Assembly: GCA_025331565.1 (NCBI GenBank)
Contig: JAFREQ010000014.1
Coordinates: 13,008,001 to 13,072,000, forward strand
Direction: 5' to 3'
Source of the DNA: Holacanthus passer
Lineage: Eukaryota > Chordata > Actinopteri > Pomacanthidae
Length of the DNA stretch: 64,000 nucleotides
This document shows positions 10,786 to 23,998 of this stretch, piece by piece. The notes beneath the pieces were generated by a model. That model saw only the letters and a list, made by a program, of their open reading frames with translations. It had not been told where the DNA came from and did not search any database. Each line of letters opens with the position of its first letter. Position 1 is the stretch's first letter. Made by a program: the position numbers and the translations under genes.

Positions 10786-13700
10786 ACGACTTGATCTGTT
10801 TTGTTTTTTTTGTGCCTTCTGATCCATTGATGAATCATTTCTGTGTAAGCACAGTTGTGTGTAAGCGGCGGTATAGAGCAGACGGCTAAATCCCAGCTGC
10901 TGTGAGACAATAATCCTTTTAAGGGTAAACAATTTTGATTACTCAATGTTCATTCACTGAGCAGCAAAGACAGAAAGAAAACACTCTTAATTCCATCTGT
11001 TTCTTACACTTGTGAAATGTAATTCTCCAGCTGAGCACGGACTGATGTGGAATTTGTTTTGATAATACTCATGTCCTACATTTGTTCTTGAATAATACAA
11101 TTTTTGCTCGACGGGAGAAATGTGTTACAGAATAGATCAAGCCTTCCTCTTTTTTTTTTTTTTTAGCCTTCCATTTTCTCAGCTTCACAAATACTGAGCT
11201 TTAAGAGATCACCTCAGCAGCAGCAGGTAGTGAATCTCCGAGCTGAATATTGCACTGCTATGGTATAATAACATCAAAGCCAGGCTAAGCCAGGAGGAAC
11301 ACTTACTCAGGCTGAGATGCCTTGCTATCAGTGGGGCAGGCCTGTCATTTCATCCTGTGTGTGGGGAGTGATAGACCAGCAATCTGTGATGGTGTGCCGC
11401 AGCGATGGCTGTCATTTTGAGAGGGAGCTATTATTCTACTGCTGCTCTCTGAAATGATGCCCTGTCCTCGGGAAAATCGAGGTTCCTTGGATGCTCTATC
11501 CTGGGGCTGTCATGTGACAGCCGCCTTGTGAGGAGGTGCCGCTTGTTGTTGCCGGCTCGCCTCACCTCCCCATAAGACACAACAAGACGTCAGAGCCAGC
11601 ACTGGCTGGTTGAATAATTCATCTCCACTCCTCCTCCTCCTCTTCCTCCACACCGGCGATGGAGCGACTGTGACTTGTGTCAACTCAAATCCTTCTCATA
11701 ATACTGTGTGTACCCCTCAGGCAGGCACACAGGGATGCACATTCTCAAAAATCTGCTCTTTCTGTCTGAATAGCAATATGTCTTGTGCTGTTCTCGCAGC
11801 GTTACCGTGTGTGTTGCAGCAGGTCTCGGACAGAGAGCCTTCCTCATCTCCGTCCTTTCTCCTCTCGCTCCACTGGGCCTGGCTGCTGCAGAGTGTGATG
11901 CTCAGTGGCAGAGAGGAGCCTACATGCCATTAGTGCGTTCAGTCGGAAGGCAGCCGTGTTCCTTCGGCGAGTAGCTCTGCGGCTGCACTGCAGCCGAGCA
12001 GGGCCGTGTTTGTCGAAAACTGAGCTGTGTTGACACAGAAAGCAAATCTGCTGTTGGTGTTGTTCCTCATCCACTGTCTGAATTAGATATACAAGAGACA
12101 TGATACTAGATGTTTCATATGTCTGGTATTCTCCCAGAAACCACCACCCTGTTTGTTAGTTTTATGTGCTTGGTGTAGAAAAAAATCATTAGTTCCATGT
12201 TTTCTCTTTTTATTCCCCCATCATTCAGATCTGTGTCCTGTTCTTCAAATGTGGATTAGACGTCTGGTTATCATGCTGAAATAATCATGTTAAATCTCAT
12301 CCAGATCGTCTGCTTCTTTGAAAGGTTTATTGTGAATGAAGTTTTCTTGAATAACAGCACAGTCTTATTTGAAATAAGGCAAAATAAGTAGAGTTAACAT
12401 GATATGACTCAGTTCTGATCATGTGATTGCAGTTGAGGTAGTTTTGTTGAGAACAATCCCAGCATGCTCTGGGGCAATAGATTCATGGACATACATAGTC
12501 TCATTTTATGTGTCTTCCTGTGTTGTTTCACATTGTCTCTATACTTTCATCACTGTTAAACATTAGATGTTTCCAGTGACTGTGGTCAGACTACTAGTGA
12601 TGTTGGGTGCACGATTGTCGAGGTTCCCGATGTTAATGTGAACAAGACTTTTAAGTGATCAGCAGCAGCCTGCTATGAAAATAAAACCTCTTAAAAATCT
12701 CTGAAAAAACAAATTATCTGAACAATTTTCAGCAAAGTGAGTTCTGCAGAGAGTCATTTAATAAATGTTCAAATGACAAATTCCCCTTTTAATGTAAAAT
12801 GAAATGCTGTATGTTCTGGCTTCATTGTCCTTTTAACAGCCAACAGACCTTTATTTTGCTTTAATGTTATAAGTACATGTAACTCCTCATTATCAAAATT
12901 ACATTGTAATCATCAACAGATCATGGTTTCTCAATAATCTTCATGTTCTCATCTAAAATGCTAATTATTAACATTCATTCACAAATCTTGAAAGCCAACC
13001 ATTTGCATCTGAAACTATGAGGTTGGTCATGATCCTGCAATTTTTGCAAGATTGGGCTTAAGGATTCGTTGCTGTGACAACAGAACCAGCTTCAAAGATC
13101 CAGACTCACGTGAAAACGTCGACGTTCGAAACTCCGCTCAATAAATTAAGCACAGCTGTAGGAATTTGATGCATGCAAATAAAGGTAATTACACACATCT
13201 AAAATGCAAATGAGCCCATCTCAAACATGCATACATGCATTTTATTTAAAACAAGGTTCGTCCCTGCATTTCAGACATCTGAATATTTATATCAATGAAA
13301 CAACCTTCATTTTCCAAGGAAAGGTTAAAGCAAGGTTTTCCTGTAAAACACTGGAATGATAACTACACCTGGGAGGATAAACTTTTAAAGTCTGCTATAT
13401 GGTAAAATACTTGTCATGTTGCCGTCTGCTTTCAAGCAAAGTCACAGTAAAGTCACACTAAAGGTCCTACAGGAAACTTTGGCTCCGCGTTTGTCACAAA
13501 GCCGCCGAGGAAACAAACCTGCTGCTTCATGACGGACAGAAACATCCTTCACGTTTCCAGATAACTGACCCCGCAGTTTGTCCAGCGTGTCTGACCCTCT
13601 CATCCTCTCCCCCGGCTGAAGTCCTCACCAAACACTTTCACAGCTTCGTCAGGGGCCGAGCTTCCTTTTCAAGTCTGCGTAGCGAGAAGTGCCAGTGTGT

Positions 13701-14090
13701 GGTCTGTGAGTTCAAAAGTTAACTGTGGTTTTAAAAAGAAAAGGAAGCAGGAGAGGATGTTGAGCCTTTTTGCTTGATGCGTTTGAATAGATGGAACGAT
13801 CGGGCAGGAAATATTTCATGGTCTGGGGAACTCTTCTGGCAGACTTTGAGAGTTTTCATGCAGTTTATGATACAAGACGTCTTTACAGCTTTTCTGCTCC
13901 TGTCCAGGTCATGCTGATACATGTGTTAGCCACTAATTTTTAAACTAGTTATTTCAGCTGTGCCTTTTTTTTAAGCATTTAATTATCACTTTTTGTAAAT
14001 ATTTCCTCATCTAGAAACATATTTTATTTTAGTTAGCAATGGTGGAATGAAACTGAGAACATTTACACAGGTGCATGATGCATATGATGT
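10786..14090. other. intergenic, no gene seen
   Basis: No supported coding frame. The segment 11,250-11,600 is non-repetitive and includes the 18-base palindrome at 11,505-11,522. The remainder is AT-rich with a T run near 11,150. A let-7-like seed at 12,434 has no hairpin. Confidence 0.6.
11505..11522. promoter_or_regulatory. inverted TGACAG pair (MEIS/TGIF-like)
   Basis: GGCTGTCATGTGACAGCC is a perfect 8-base inverted repeat around TG. It places two TGACAG cores head to head. TGACAG is the known core of MEIS, PREP and TGIF TALE homeodomain proteins. Function is inferred from the motif alone. Confidence 0.35.
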
Positions 14091-14094
14091 ATCA

Positions 14095-14335
14095 TTACAT
14101 ATTAAACTACCCAGCAGTATAGTGGGAAGTGGTATTGTACATATTATTGAATCACAGCAACCCAGTACTACAATAATACAACACTGACAGGGATCATTCT
14201 GTATAATGTGTACTTTTACTTCTGATACTTTAAATATATTTTGTTGCTAATATTTTTATATAGAAAGTTTACTGAAATCAAAATTTTGATTTAACGTCTG
14301 TAATATTGTACTTCATTACTTTTGTACTTACAGCT
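14095..14335 (+). mobile_element. decayed non-autonomous DNA-transposon-like teleost repeat
   Basis: The text ATTAAACTACCCAGCAGTAT, ATCATTCTGTATAATGTGTA, ACTTTTACTTCTGATACTTT and TTTTGTTGCTAATATTTTTA follows, in order, a dispersed repeat I know from many fish genomes (consensus with TACTTTTACTTTTGATACTTTAAGTA). No coding part remains. The exact family name is uncertain; hAT-derived is my best guess. Confidence 0.55.
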
Positions 14336-14686
14336 TCACCGTAGTTACTTTTCAGATTAGATATTAAATCCAAAACACATGACCATTTTATGACATGCAT
14401 ACGGTGCATTGTTATAGCCATTATATAATATGATGTGATTTAGAATAAAACTGAAAGGAGCCTTTCTGCATGATGTTTCCTTTTGCTTCTTTTTTGCTCA
14501 CTGCTAATGTATCTGTCTTAATGTTGTCTTATTACCTTTTTAATGCAGGAGTTCTTCATCAATTTTGCATTTAGCACTGAACTCACGATGGACAGTCTTT
14601 AATAATCAATTAATATATAATTAATATAGCAAAATTTACATAGTGGAACCATCATCTGTTATATTACATGCAAAAAACAACTAGTG

Positions 14687-14705
14687 ACTACATTACCCAC
14701 AATGC
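14687..14705 (+). promoter_or_regulatory. ZNF143/Staf-like site
   Basis: ACTACATTACCCACAATGC matches 16 of 19 bases of the ACTACAATTCCCAGAATGC element that ZNF143 binds at many vertebrate promoters (consensus from memory). No CpG-rich promoter or exon is obvious next to it, so it may be part of a repeat. Confidence 0.3.
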
Positions 14706-15491
14706 AACTCAGCCACTGGCAGTTCATTCAGGTGTGTTCATGCTACCTTGAGCCTCTAGCCTCGAGCAGAGATGAGAAGCAGCTCTGGTGAGTTCACCTC
14801 TGTCTGATTTTCTTCTTTTTCAAACTTGTAGTCTGGCACTGACTCGAGTGACATCACTTGAGGCCATTTATCAGATTTCATGCAGCTCCCCTTTGAGCCA
14901 CTAAAAGCTTTAAGCAAGTGTTTTTCACGTAGGCAGCAGTTCTCCCTAAGACCTGTAAACAGACTTTGATGCGTTAAATCTGTTGTGTTCTCCTTTAAGT
15001 AACAGATCTGAATACTGCCGCTCGGGCTGGGGGGGGTTGAGGGTCTGGGTGGAGTTCTCAGTTTGTTTTCAATAACTTGTCATCATAAGAACTCTGGAGC
15101 TCAACATTACATGTTGGTTGGACACCAATAAAAAGATTTTTGAAGAAGAAATACACGGAGGAGGGGAGGATCCTGCAGCGCTGCATACCACAGCCTAATA
15201 TTTCGTGTCCAAGAGTCGGCTGCCATTTTGATCCACCCCTCAATGTTCGGTCCCTGCGTGTGTGCTGTAATGACTTTCCCAGTGCGTGTGTGTCTGTATC
15301 AGTTTATCTCCGTGTATCTGTTTGTGTTGCTGCCTGCTGTGCGTCTGGGGCCCGAGCTGCAGCTCCATTGCTTCTAATGATATCCTGCTCTCGCATTCCT
15401 GTCATAGCCGATCTGGATTCCCCCTTGTCTGCACCAGCGGATCAACCCAGCGCAGCCACTGGCCCGGCCCGAGCATTCCTCACCCTCTCCC

Positions 15492-15514
15492 AACACACAC
15501 ACACACACACACAC
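15492..15514. repeat. AC microsatellite
   Basis: This is an AC run of about 11 units. A second, shorter AC run lies 40 bases on, at about 15,555-15,570. Confidence 0.85.
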
Positions 15515-16020
15515 GCCCTCAGGAGGCCTTTGCAGACGCCTACCGCAAACCTCACACACACACACACACTGCCTCTCGTTCTCCCACACTCTCTCTCTCT
15601 TCTGTCTCTATTGTCTTGAGTTCGATTTCAAGGGAACGGCCTGTAGCCAGAGTCGTAGAAACTCTTTGTTCGACAAAGCGTGCCAGGTTTGGTTCCTCGC
15701 TGGCAGAGGATAGACAAAGCGAGGCTCACACGCTAGACTTCCAGGCTCCTCTTTAATGTGTTGTCATAAAACATGCAGCTGGCACAGACTTAACGTTCAG
15801 TGGGACTGTGCGCTGCTGCAGCACACCGAGCCCTGGGTATTGCCCTTCCAACTGTCCTCGTACATGTTTCTTTCTGTGGCGTCTGCGCACTGTCAGAGTC
15901 GCACAGACCTGACATTTCAGCTCCTTCGCAGCGCAGCGCAGCATTTTAATTCACCGCTCACCCGGTGGAAAATGTGAAAAAAAATCCAGAGACTGCCAGG
16001 GCTTCAGTCTACAAAAATGT

Positions 16021-16057
16021 CCTCCACTGTCATCACAAAATATTGGGACAGTGGAGG
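16021..16057. other. perfect 11-bp stem hairpin
   Basis: CCTCCACTGTC (16,021-16,031) is the exact reverse complement of GACAGTGGAGG (16,047-16,057), with a 15-base loop. It is too short for a typical pre-miRNA. It may be a remnant of a small inverted-repeat element. Confidence 0.6.
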
Positions 16058-18339
16058 GATATTGGTTTTTTTGGCAGTGCACTCCTTCAAATTTATTTTT
16101 CAGGTGAAAATAAGACTTCAGGCTGTCGTCTGATTTACTTCTCCTCTGCTTAAAGGGAAAAGAAAGCCGGAGTGAATTGCAGAAGCAGACTGCATGCTGC
16201 CATGCGGCTTACCCCCAACCCCTTTAATGTGCAGTCATGAGGGTTTCATAACCTTTAAGAACTCAAAAACAGATTTGTTTTACTCTCGCATTTACAAACA
16301 AATTCTGTTAGTCCTTAAGCCAGAGAGTATATAATAAATCCCAAACCCACTTGCGCAGACACTGAGTTAATGATATAATTCAAGAGTCTGTTTGACATTA
16401 TGGACTTCATGACAAAAAAAAATAGTAGCATGTAGCTGCACAAGCCAGCTCTTATTCGCTCCTGATGCTCCTCAGTTTGCTCTGATTCTTCATGCAGGTG
16501 GTGGCATTTCATCTCTTTTTCCACCAGGTTTGCATCAAGTAAACTGAACTAAAATCTGAGAGCACCGTTCTTCTCATCTGTTGTATCTAGTGCTTTTCTC
16601 TGAATAAACACTGTGTCATTACATTGTCATCTTTGACCTTTGAACTCAACATTATCCATTGTTTTAACACAAGAGGCAAAGCTGCTGTTCATCCCAGTGA
16701 GGTTAGGTCCTCTATATGTGCTCATTCAGAGAGAAGTTAGTCTGAAGATCCATCAAAAAAACAGACACATTACTACTATTTAGTCATTGTTTGGACTAAT
16801 TTTCATGAAGAAAAATAGCTTTGACTTTTCCTCTAAAGTCACAAATGAAACTTAGAAAACAAAACATAGTACTTTAAATAATAGATGTAGAGGATGAATA
16901 GCTATATTAGGATATTCATCTATTCCTGTTTTATCTTAAAGGTCTTTTTTTTTACTGTCAGGAGAAATGTTTGCTAATTAAAATCTCAATTTCAGAAACA
17001 GGAGATTCACAGTAAACAATATTTTCTATCAGGTTTATTGACTCCGTTCAGCGTCTTGCCATCAGAGCAGATGCAGCCCAGAGAATTAAAGTCAGGAAAA
17101 CCTGATAGAAAGCTGATCTGTGACCCACTTTTGATGAGGAGAACTCAAACCTCACGGTCCTGTGAGCTTCCTGTTTGTGACAATCACGTTAAGGTACGGA
17201 CCACAGCCTGCCCGTCAGCTCAGGGGGTGCACTGCTACATCAGCTCCTGCTGTAAGACAAATCTAACGCACCCTTTACAGTAAGGTGGGTGATTTGACCC
17301 ATTAAAGCCGTCCTCCTTCTTCTGCTCTGCACTGTTGGAAACACTTGTTGCTGCCACTGCAGACGACAGGTCAGCTGCAGGATTTCATAGTGAGGGATAT
17401 TGTCAGTCAATAGCTGTGTTTAAATTTCATACTGCTTATCAAGTCTAAGCAGGTTTTGATTTGTATTCACACAAGAGAAGTGACCAAAGTGAGTCAACTA
17501 AAGTCTAATTAAACTAAATTAAACTGAAGTCGATTTGCATATTAAAAACGATCATTTTTGAGGATGCTGCTGATGGACACTATTGTCCCACAATGCATTA
17601 ACCGAAGGAAATGGAGGAGCAGCTCACAGTTGGAAAAAATAAATGAAAGGAAATTGATGCTCTGGGAAAAAATAAGATATCAGTTAAAAACATTATGGTC
17701 ACCAGTGATATTCTGATGCTGCAGCTTGATTGACAGGCCTTGCACATATTGTTTTTAGTGCAGTGAAATATGTTGATTTTTTGGATATAAACAAAAACAG
17801 TCTATATAAAGTCAGTTAGTATATTGTACTTTTGTCTTGCACATGGCTCATTATTACCATCATTTCTCACTGAAAAACTAAACTAACACCAGATTCATAT
17901 TTCCTCCTTGCACACGACTATTAAAAACTTTCACTCAAAGTAATGAGTCTGTGTGAAGACTTGCTCTGTTCTTCTTCTTCATATCATAATTACATCTGAA
18001 CTTCTGAGCTTCATTCATTCACTGTACAAACATGTACACTGATGCTCATTTATTACTTTTCATTGCTACGTCACGTTTCATTAAGCAGACTGTTTTCTAC
18101 ATGAATCTAACATCTAACTGCTGGATAAGAGCTGGATTTCCTGGTTTGTTTCTATCTATCTTCATTCGCTGGGTACTGTATATTGCAGGGGTGACTAGTC
18201 AGCTGTGTGTAAGTTTCTATGGAGGAAACTTTCTTTTTGTCATTATCTCTTCTCATTGTCTCTGCTGTGTCCTGATCTTGATGATGATCTCATAATTTAG
18301 ATGCCAAATATGATCTTAATACACTCTCCTTATTCTCAT

Positions 18340-18660
18340 TAGGGCTGTAACTAACAATTATTTTCACTATTGATTAAACATTTAGTCTTAAGTGAAAAAT
18401 TGCTATTACAATTTACCAGAGCTGAAGGTGATGAAGACATCACCTTCATTGCTTTTTCTTTAGTGCAAACATTTTTCAAGTGGTAAAAATAGCAAAACAG
18501 TAAAACTTCACAACTGAGAAGGTAGAACAGCAAATATTCAACATATTTTTTGATAAATTACTTAAGCAATGGACTGATCAACAAAGTTGTTTTGAATTAA
18601 TACTGCGTACATTAATTAATTAACTCATCAATTAACTGAGAACCAGTTTTAGCCGTAATT
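18340..18660 (+). mobile_element. decayed teleost DNA-transposon-like repeat
   Basis: It starts with AGGGCTGTAACTAACAATTA and TTTTCACTATTGATTAA, and ends with TAGCCGTAA, roughly the reverse complement of the start. This matches a dispersed fish repeat I know (AGGGCTGCAACTAACGATTA with GATTAATCGATTA runs). It is short and non-coding. An internal perfect 10-bp hairpin sits at 18,424-18,447. Family assignment (hAT-like) is tentative. Confidence 0.6.
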
Positions 18661-20750
18661 TCTGTACTTAGAAAACAACTGTTTAAACCACGTGAGATGC
18701 TGATGTAGACTGTTCTCTCTCAAAATGAATGAGGTTCTCCACAATTATTATAGGAACCCATGGTTTAATAAGGTCCTAGTGAATGTTCAATTACTTGCTC
18801 CAACATTTAGTTTTATTAGCTTTCTGCAAATCAACCAATTTCTGTTCACTGCGCTGATAATTTTACTGTGTGTTGGCTGTTCTTCAGACAGCAGATGTGA
18901 TTTGGGGATCAGATGCCAATGCCATTAACCGACTGATCTAATATGCTCCAGGTCCACAGCTGCACACAGCCTCCCATCATGCAGATAACCCAGGTTCGAC
19001 CCTGGCCTGTCATACTTGCTGTGGTGGCTTTATAAAGCCTGCCTGTCTCAGGGTAGCAACAGCAGCAAAGCTAAATAAATCACAGCCAGTAAATGGCTTC
19101 TACTCCTCAGCAATTTCCTCAGCTATCATCAGTCTGCGGGCCAGGACTGATAGCATGCTGTCAGCCGCCTGCTACCTTGTAACCCGGTATTGGCTTTGTC
19201 TGCGTTGCGGTAACGGGTTAGCCTCACCTCCTGTTGTTCTAAGAACTGGGACAGCAAATGAAAAGGTGGTCTGAGGGCCAACCAGGCTCAGCAGTGCAAC
19301 TGGGGGTTGCCACGCTGCGGCTCGGGGGCCAGGAGAGACAGGTAGCACCCTGACCTTGTGTTTGTGTAATGGCCGTCCCTGTGATAGATGCCGTTGTCAG
19401 TGCATTCACCCGCTGCGCCGTGGGGCTGTCCACTTGCCCTGACGCAGATGGATTGGCCTTTGTTTTTCCCCTCACCTCTGCTGTGTAATTAATCTTCAGT
19501 GTGAGTTCATGGAAGAGAGTGCACCGCGACTGTGGGCCGCCGGCCGATACACTCTGCCGGCGGGCGGGTAGAGGCAGCTTTCAAGGCCCTGAGGACAAGC
19601 ACCACCTAGGAGATGGCAAAAGAAGATGTTTAAATGCATGCTGCTCTGGGCCTCCTCGCTCACCTTGGTTATCAAAAGAAGAGGCGGCGGGTGCAATATT
19701 TGTCCCTGCTCCAGAGTACAATTTATCTTGGATGAAAAGAGCATCTCTGGGAAGATTCAGCAGTAATAGACCCTCTCCCGCAGCACAGCCATGACATATT
19801 TTACACTGAGGCCTGGTTTCTCTCTACCTATTGCCTCATCCCATGTTTTCTGCTCCATTTCACAAGATAATAAGGCTGTGGGCTGAAATGGCTTAAAGCA
19901 AATCAACATGTCTGCGCTGCTATTTTTTATATTCTGTTTGAATTTATCAGTATGAAGACTGCAAATTGGCCACATTACAGTGAAAAGGATTGGTTCACCA
20001 AAGGATACACAAGTAGAGATGCTTTTTATGCTCGACCAGAAAGGAAAATATAATAATCTATAATCCAAATAATTCATGTTGTCCATATCATTTAAAATGC
20101 TTTAATTTCCTCCCTGTCAGCCGAGCTTCATGTCAACAATAGTTCATGTCAAACAGATCTTGAACGCTCACCTTTAAAACACAGTCTCTATTGAAATTGC
20201 CGTATTCAATGGATGCACACATTTTTAATGACTTATTTATGACTGGTTATGATAAAAACTGTGAATGAGTCATTTATTCCTTTACAGGCCTGTATGTTTG
20301 CTCTTATCACAGAACACAGTACTGTAGGTTTATAGCAAACATGTGGTTTCAAACAGAGATCCAGAGCTTAATATTTGATCTGACGGGGGAGGTCAGGCTG
20401 CCACATTCATACTGTCGCTGTCAATGTAACTGTGTTATAGATTTGCATGTAAATATTCATTAAAGCATGTAATGAAACAGTTGATATCTCTCTAATCATA
20501 CAAATGAATATGGTATTTTTTGAGCTTTTTGTGAGCCAGGTTTGTAGGCAGTGTTTGTGATTTGAGCATAAAATCCTCCTTCAGGTGCAGTAGTGGGCTG
20601 CTAATCAGAGGCTGTGGTTAATCCCTCGGCTGTGCGGCTCTTCACCAGCTGAGAGCGCTGAGGTTATGGACAAACTGAAGCCCCCTCGAGATGGAGGTGT
20701 GAAGCAAATCCAGACAAATCACTGAGGCTCGAAATGAGCCGAACGGAGAC

Positions 20751-20757
<7 letters not shown>

Positions 20758-20783
<26 letters not shown>
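20758..20783 (+). repeat. A homopolymer, 26 bases
   Basis: This is a long uninterrupted A run. It could be the poly-A end of an old retroposed sequence, but no target duplication or recognisable retroposon body is seen upstream. Confidence 0.85.
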
Positions 20784-20784
<1 letters not shown>

Positions 20785-21991
20785 GTATACACTGTATTAT
20801 TTTTATTAAGAACAGAAAGTCTTCATAAAGCTGCTCTTTAATGCTGTGCAGAGGGACGGGTCAGTTTAATGAGGTGATGTGAAGCCTGGAAATGAATAGT
20901 GTTGTGATATCCTGCAGCACAGCAAATAGAAGCACTGGGAGCCATTGAGCTCCAGAGCCTGAGGCACAGGACTGCAGAGCAAACAGGCAGAGTGTTAGCT
21001 CACTAAATGATGCAGAATGGATGCTGGATAATCACCACACTGCTCATAAATTCTCCTTTAAAGGCACCTTGTAGAATAGACTGACTGCATTTTCTTTAGT
21101 CTAGACGATATTAGTGTACGGACCAGACAGTCATCATCGTGTGATCTGAACATACAACAGACATTATAGTATAATAATCTGATTTCAATTTAATTTGATG
21201 AATTAGATGGCTTTAGAAAAACGGTTCACTATGGCAAACAGAGCAGACACATGAAGAGGGATGCACAGCGCTCATCCTGATTATCTATGTTCATGTTGAA
21301 CATTTCTCTGGTGCAGCCCCTGGGGTTATGGTGGAACAGTGCATGGTTTAGTGGAGCCCTCCTCCCTCCCTGTAAGCCCTCCACTCTGGTGGCTGGCTGC
21401 AGATTTAATGGGCTTAGCAGCTGTTGAGGAAAAGCAGTGAGGGCTTGTGGCATATGCTCTGGTTAGAACAAAGAGCAGTGAGCACACCCCACCAGCTACA
21501 ACTGCCTGAGCCCGACGCAGAGCTGCCACAGGGGCTGCAGTCGACCACTAAACTGTTTTACAGCTTCTGTTCATTCACTTTATTTGATTGACTTTTTGTT
21601 AACGTGCTCTTCTGGGTTCTGTGTGTGTTTTTGATCATTTCCCCCACTTTACTTTTAAGAATGTTGTTTTTAGGCATTTAGATAATATATGTTTGTAAGG
21701 CAGCATTTACTTTCTCTTTGCTGTGCAGGTGTGTAGGCTGTTAATTCATGAAACGAGATGACAGGATGGTGGATTTCTTTTAAAGGCACTTGACAAGGCC
21801 GCCCTCTTCAGGGAGAGCTGTAACCCCCTTCAGCTCGTCTGCTTTCAACGTGCTTCCTGATGCTGTTTGAATAGAAAGTGGTGCAGAGAGTCCTCTAGTG
21901 GAAATAGACATAAATGGCTCTGTGGAAAAGAGATTCTACACAAATATCTGGCCTACACAGTCTGGTTACTCCTACAATTACCAGCTGTTGT

Positions 21992-21992
<1 letters not shown>

Positions 21993-22028
<36 letters not shown>
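21993..22028. repeat. CA microsatellite (about 18 units)
   Basis: An uninterrupted CA run, paired with a TG run 98 bases downstream. Confidence 0.95.
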
Positions 22029-22030
<2 letters not shown>

Positions 22031-22125
22031 CTGATGTAAGTTTTATTGCAGTTTGCACAGTTGCTCTGTGCATATATGAGCTTCTACAGGCAGTATGTGT
22101 AAACAGTGATAATGTTGTGTTTGTG

Positions 22126-22126
<1 letters not shown>

Positions 22127-22157
<31 letters not shown>
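22127..22157. repeat. TG microsatellite (about 15 units)
   Basis: An uninterrupted TG run, complementary to the CA run at 21,993-22,028. Confidence 0.95.
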
Positions 22158-22160
<3 letters not shown>

Positions 22161-23769
22161 GCTCGGTTTCCCTAACTGTTAGCAAACACGCTGCGGTGCC
22201 ATGTTCTCCCACTCACTGCTGACAGAAACAGCTCAGTGACTGTGTGGGAGTGGAGTGTGGCAGGTTTGCTAACTGTCTGTGCTCGTAACAGTCAGTACAG
22301 TATGAGCTCTCTAAATCAAGATGCTGCTCTCTGTGTGTTTGTGTGTGTCCGTAGGTGCGTATGAATAAAAGGAGGTAGTAAAAGCTGTCTCTTGCATCGT
22401 CTGCTCGCCCTCATTATAGCAACAAAAAAATGTCCTTGCACTAACTGGGCCGCAGGGAGGCAGGAATGTTTAAATGGCTTTCTGTGGAACAAAACAAAAC
22501 GGTAAACACTTGACATTGTTTAGGAGACACGAAGGCAGCATGTGAAAGGGAGGGAAGGGAAAATGAGAGCAAGTGAGAGGCCAGTGGGTGAACAAAGCCT
22601 TATCATGTGTAATCTCCACCAGTGTTGCTTGTCAGTCTCATCATGGCTGACCTTGTCTCCAGCTCTGCTATAAGCGTGACCCCTCTGTCCCGACTTGGCT
22701 GAGCGGAGCCGTCACACTCTGTTTGTCTGCAAACCTCTCACCCCCACACCAGCCCACCAGCAGCACTGGCTCTGTGCGCGCCTCGCTACTTCACAGTGCA
22801 ACGGCACGACGTGCAGCTGAAGAGAAATAGGTTACACGGGGGAAAAGCTTCTCCACAGACGATCACATTTACTGTATATTGTTGGTTTATTGTACTGCAG
22901 TGTTGTGTAACTGTGTGTTTGTGTGCGAGTGGGTGGCTGTTAAGAGGCTGAATTGCAGGGAAAAAAAACTAAGATGTTAAAAACTGTAAAATAAAAGGTT
23001 TGATTTTATAAGCCTAAACAGTCAGTAGTTTTAGTACACCTACACTTACTACACCTCACATTGGAAGTTACAAACACTTCAAACCCACAAACCAAACTTT
23101 GTGAATATTATTATTCAGCCACTAATCCACAGTTCCTCCTGTAGATGTAAATCTTTAAGAATATGTCACAAATATATACTTTTTAAAAAGACTTAACAAA
23201 CAGGAAGTAAACAGGAGGTAAGGAAGAGTTGCATTTGTTGTATGATGGAGTCAACTCTAAATAAATTACAAGGCCCATTTCCAACATAATGAAGGAACAT
23301 GTTTGAGAACAGAATGACTCATTGATGTAATTTTTAGACAACAATGGACATCTGTGGCACAGTGGAATAAGATAGATCAGGCTTTGGATACACAGGCAGT
23401 AGTTGTTAGTAAGACTTGTTGGTTTTGGTCTTGTCATTGGATTCGTTGAAAGAAGAAAAACATAGAGCAACATTAGATGTATCTTTTAATTGCATTGCAT
23501 TCTGAAAGATTTTAATAGATAAATGAAGCCCTCCAATCCATTTTGACAAATACCATACTATGCTATATTTGATATTCTCTGTTGTATAACATATGCTATG
23601 TTATATAACACTATATTACTAAATTTCTCCTTGCATGCTATACTATGCTATATTATTTATATAATATGAATATGCTAGACTTTTTATTACATTATGCACG
23701 ATATTATATTTCTATATGAATACAGACAAGCACTAAGTATCTTTATATGATCATGTGATATAATAGACG

Positions 23770-23998
23770 AGGGTGCACTGTTTATACAAGACTTGCTATA
23801 ACTAATCACATCACTGTCACTTTTTAATTTTGCCTTTAATTGCTCTTGGATAGTTTCTATTTACACTTCTATTCTTATTTTAGTTTTACATATTTCTTAT
23901 TGTTTATTTTTTTACTTTTTCTATGTATCTATACTTGATTTTGTGCTTGTGCTGCTACAACAACATTTCTCCTCTGGGTATCAATAAAGGCTTATTTT
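23770..23998 (+). mobile_element. LINE-like 3' tail relic
   Basis: A T-rich stretch with repeated TTATT words is followed by GTGCTGCTACAACAACATTT, CTCCTCTGGGTATCAATAAA and GG. This is the typical ending of a common fish non-LTR family (GCTGCTGCAACA, then TTTCCC, then GGGATCAATAAAGG; L2-type in my memory). Only the 3' end is present; no reverse transcriptase frame remains. Confidence 0.5.

Larger units (their letters stand above)
14336..18339. other. intergenic, no gene seen
   Basis: It contains two short AC microsatellites (15,492-15,514 and about 15,555-15,570), a ZNF143-like site at 14,687 and a perfect 11-bp hairpin at 16,021-16,057. The block 15,170-15,480 is GC-richer. Frames of up to 159 codons at 15,140-15,756 are CA-repeat driven. 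Confidence 0.6.
18661..23769. other. intergenic, no gene seen
   Basis: It includes a moderately GC-rich patch (18,950-19,580), a 26-base A run (20,758-20,783), and a facing CA/TG microsatellite pair at 21,993-22,157. From 23,530 to 23,760 there is an AT-rich stretch with repeated TATGCTAT-like words. No RNA gene is seen. Confidence 0.6.

Noticed and set aside
12434..12441. let-7-like seed TGAGGTAG
   Set aside because: The downstream bases do not match let-7 and there is no complementary arm within hairpin distance.
15140..15756. 159- and 156-codon overlapping frames
   Set aside because: They are extended by two AC microsatellites and a TCTCTC run; no recognisable protein.
18980..19015. tRNA-like T-arm text (CCAGGTTCGACCCTGG)
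   Set aside because: The loop is six bases instead of seven, and no acceptor stem, D-arm or anticodon arm could be built around it.
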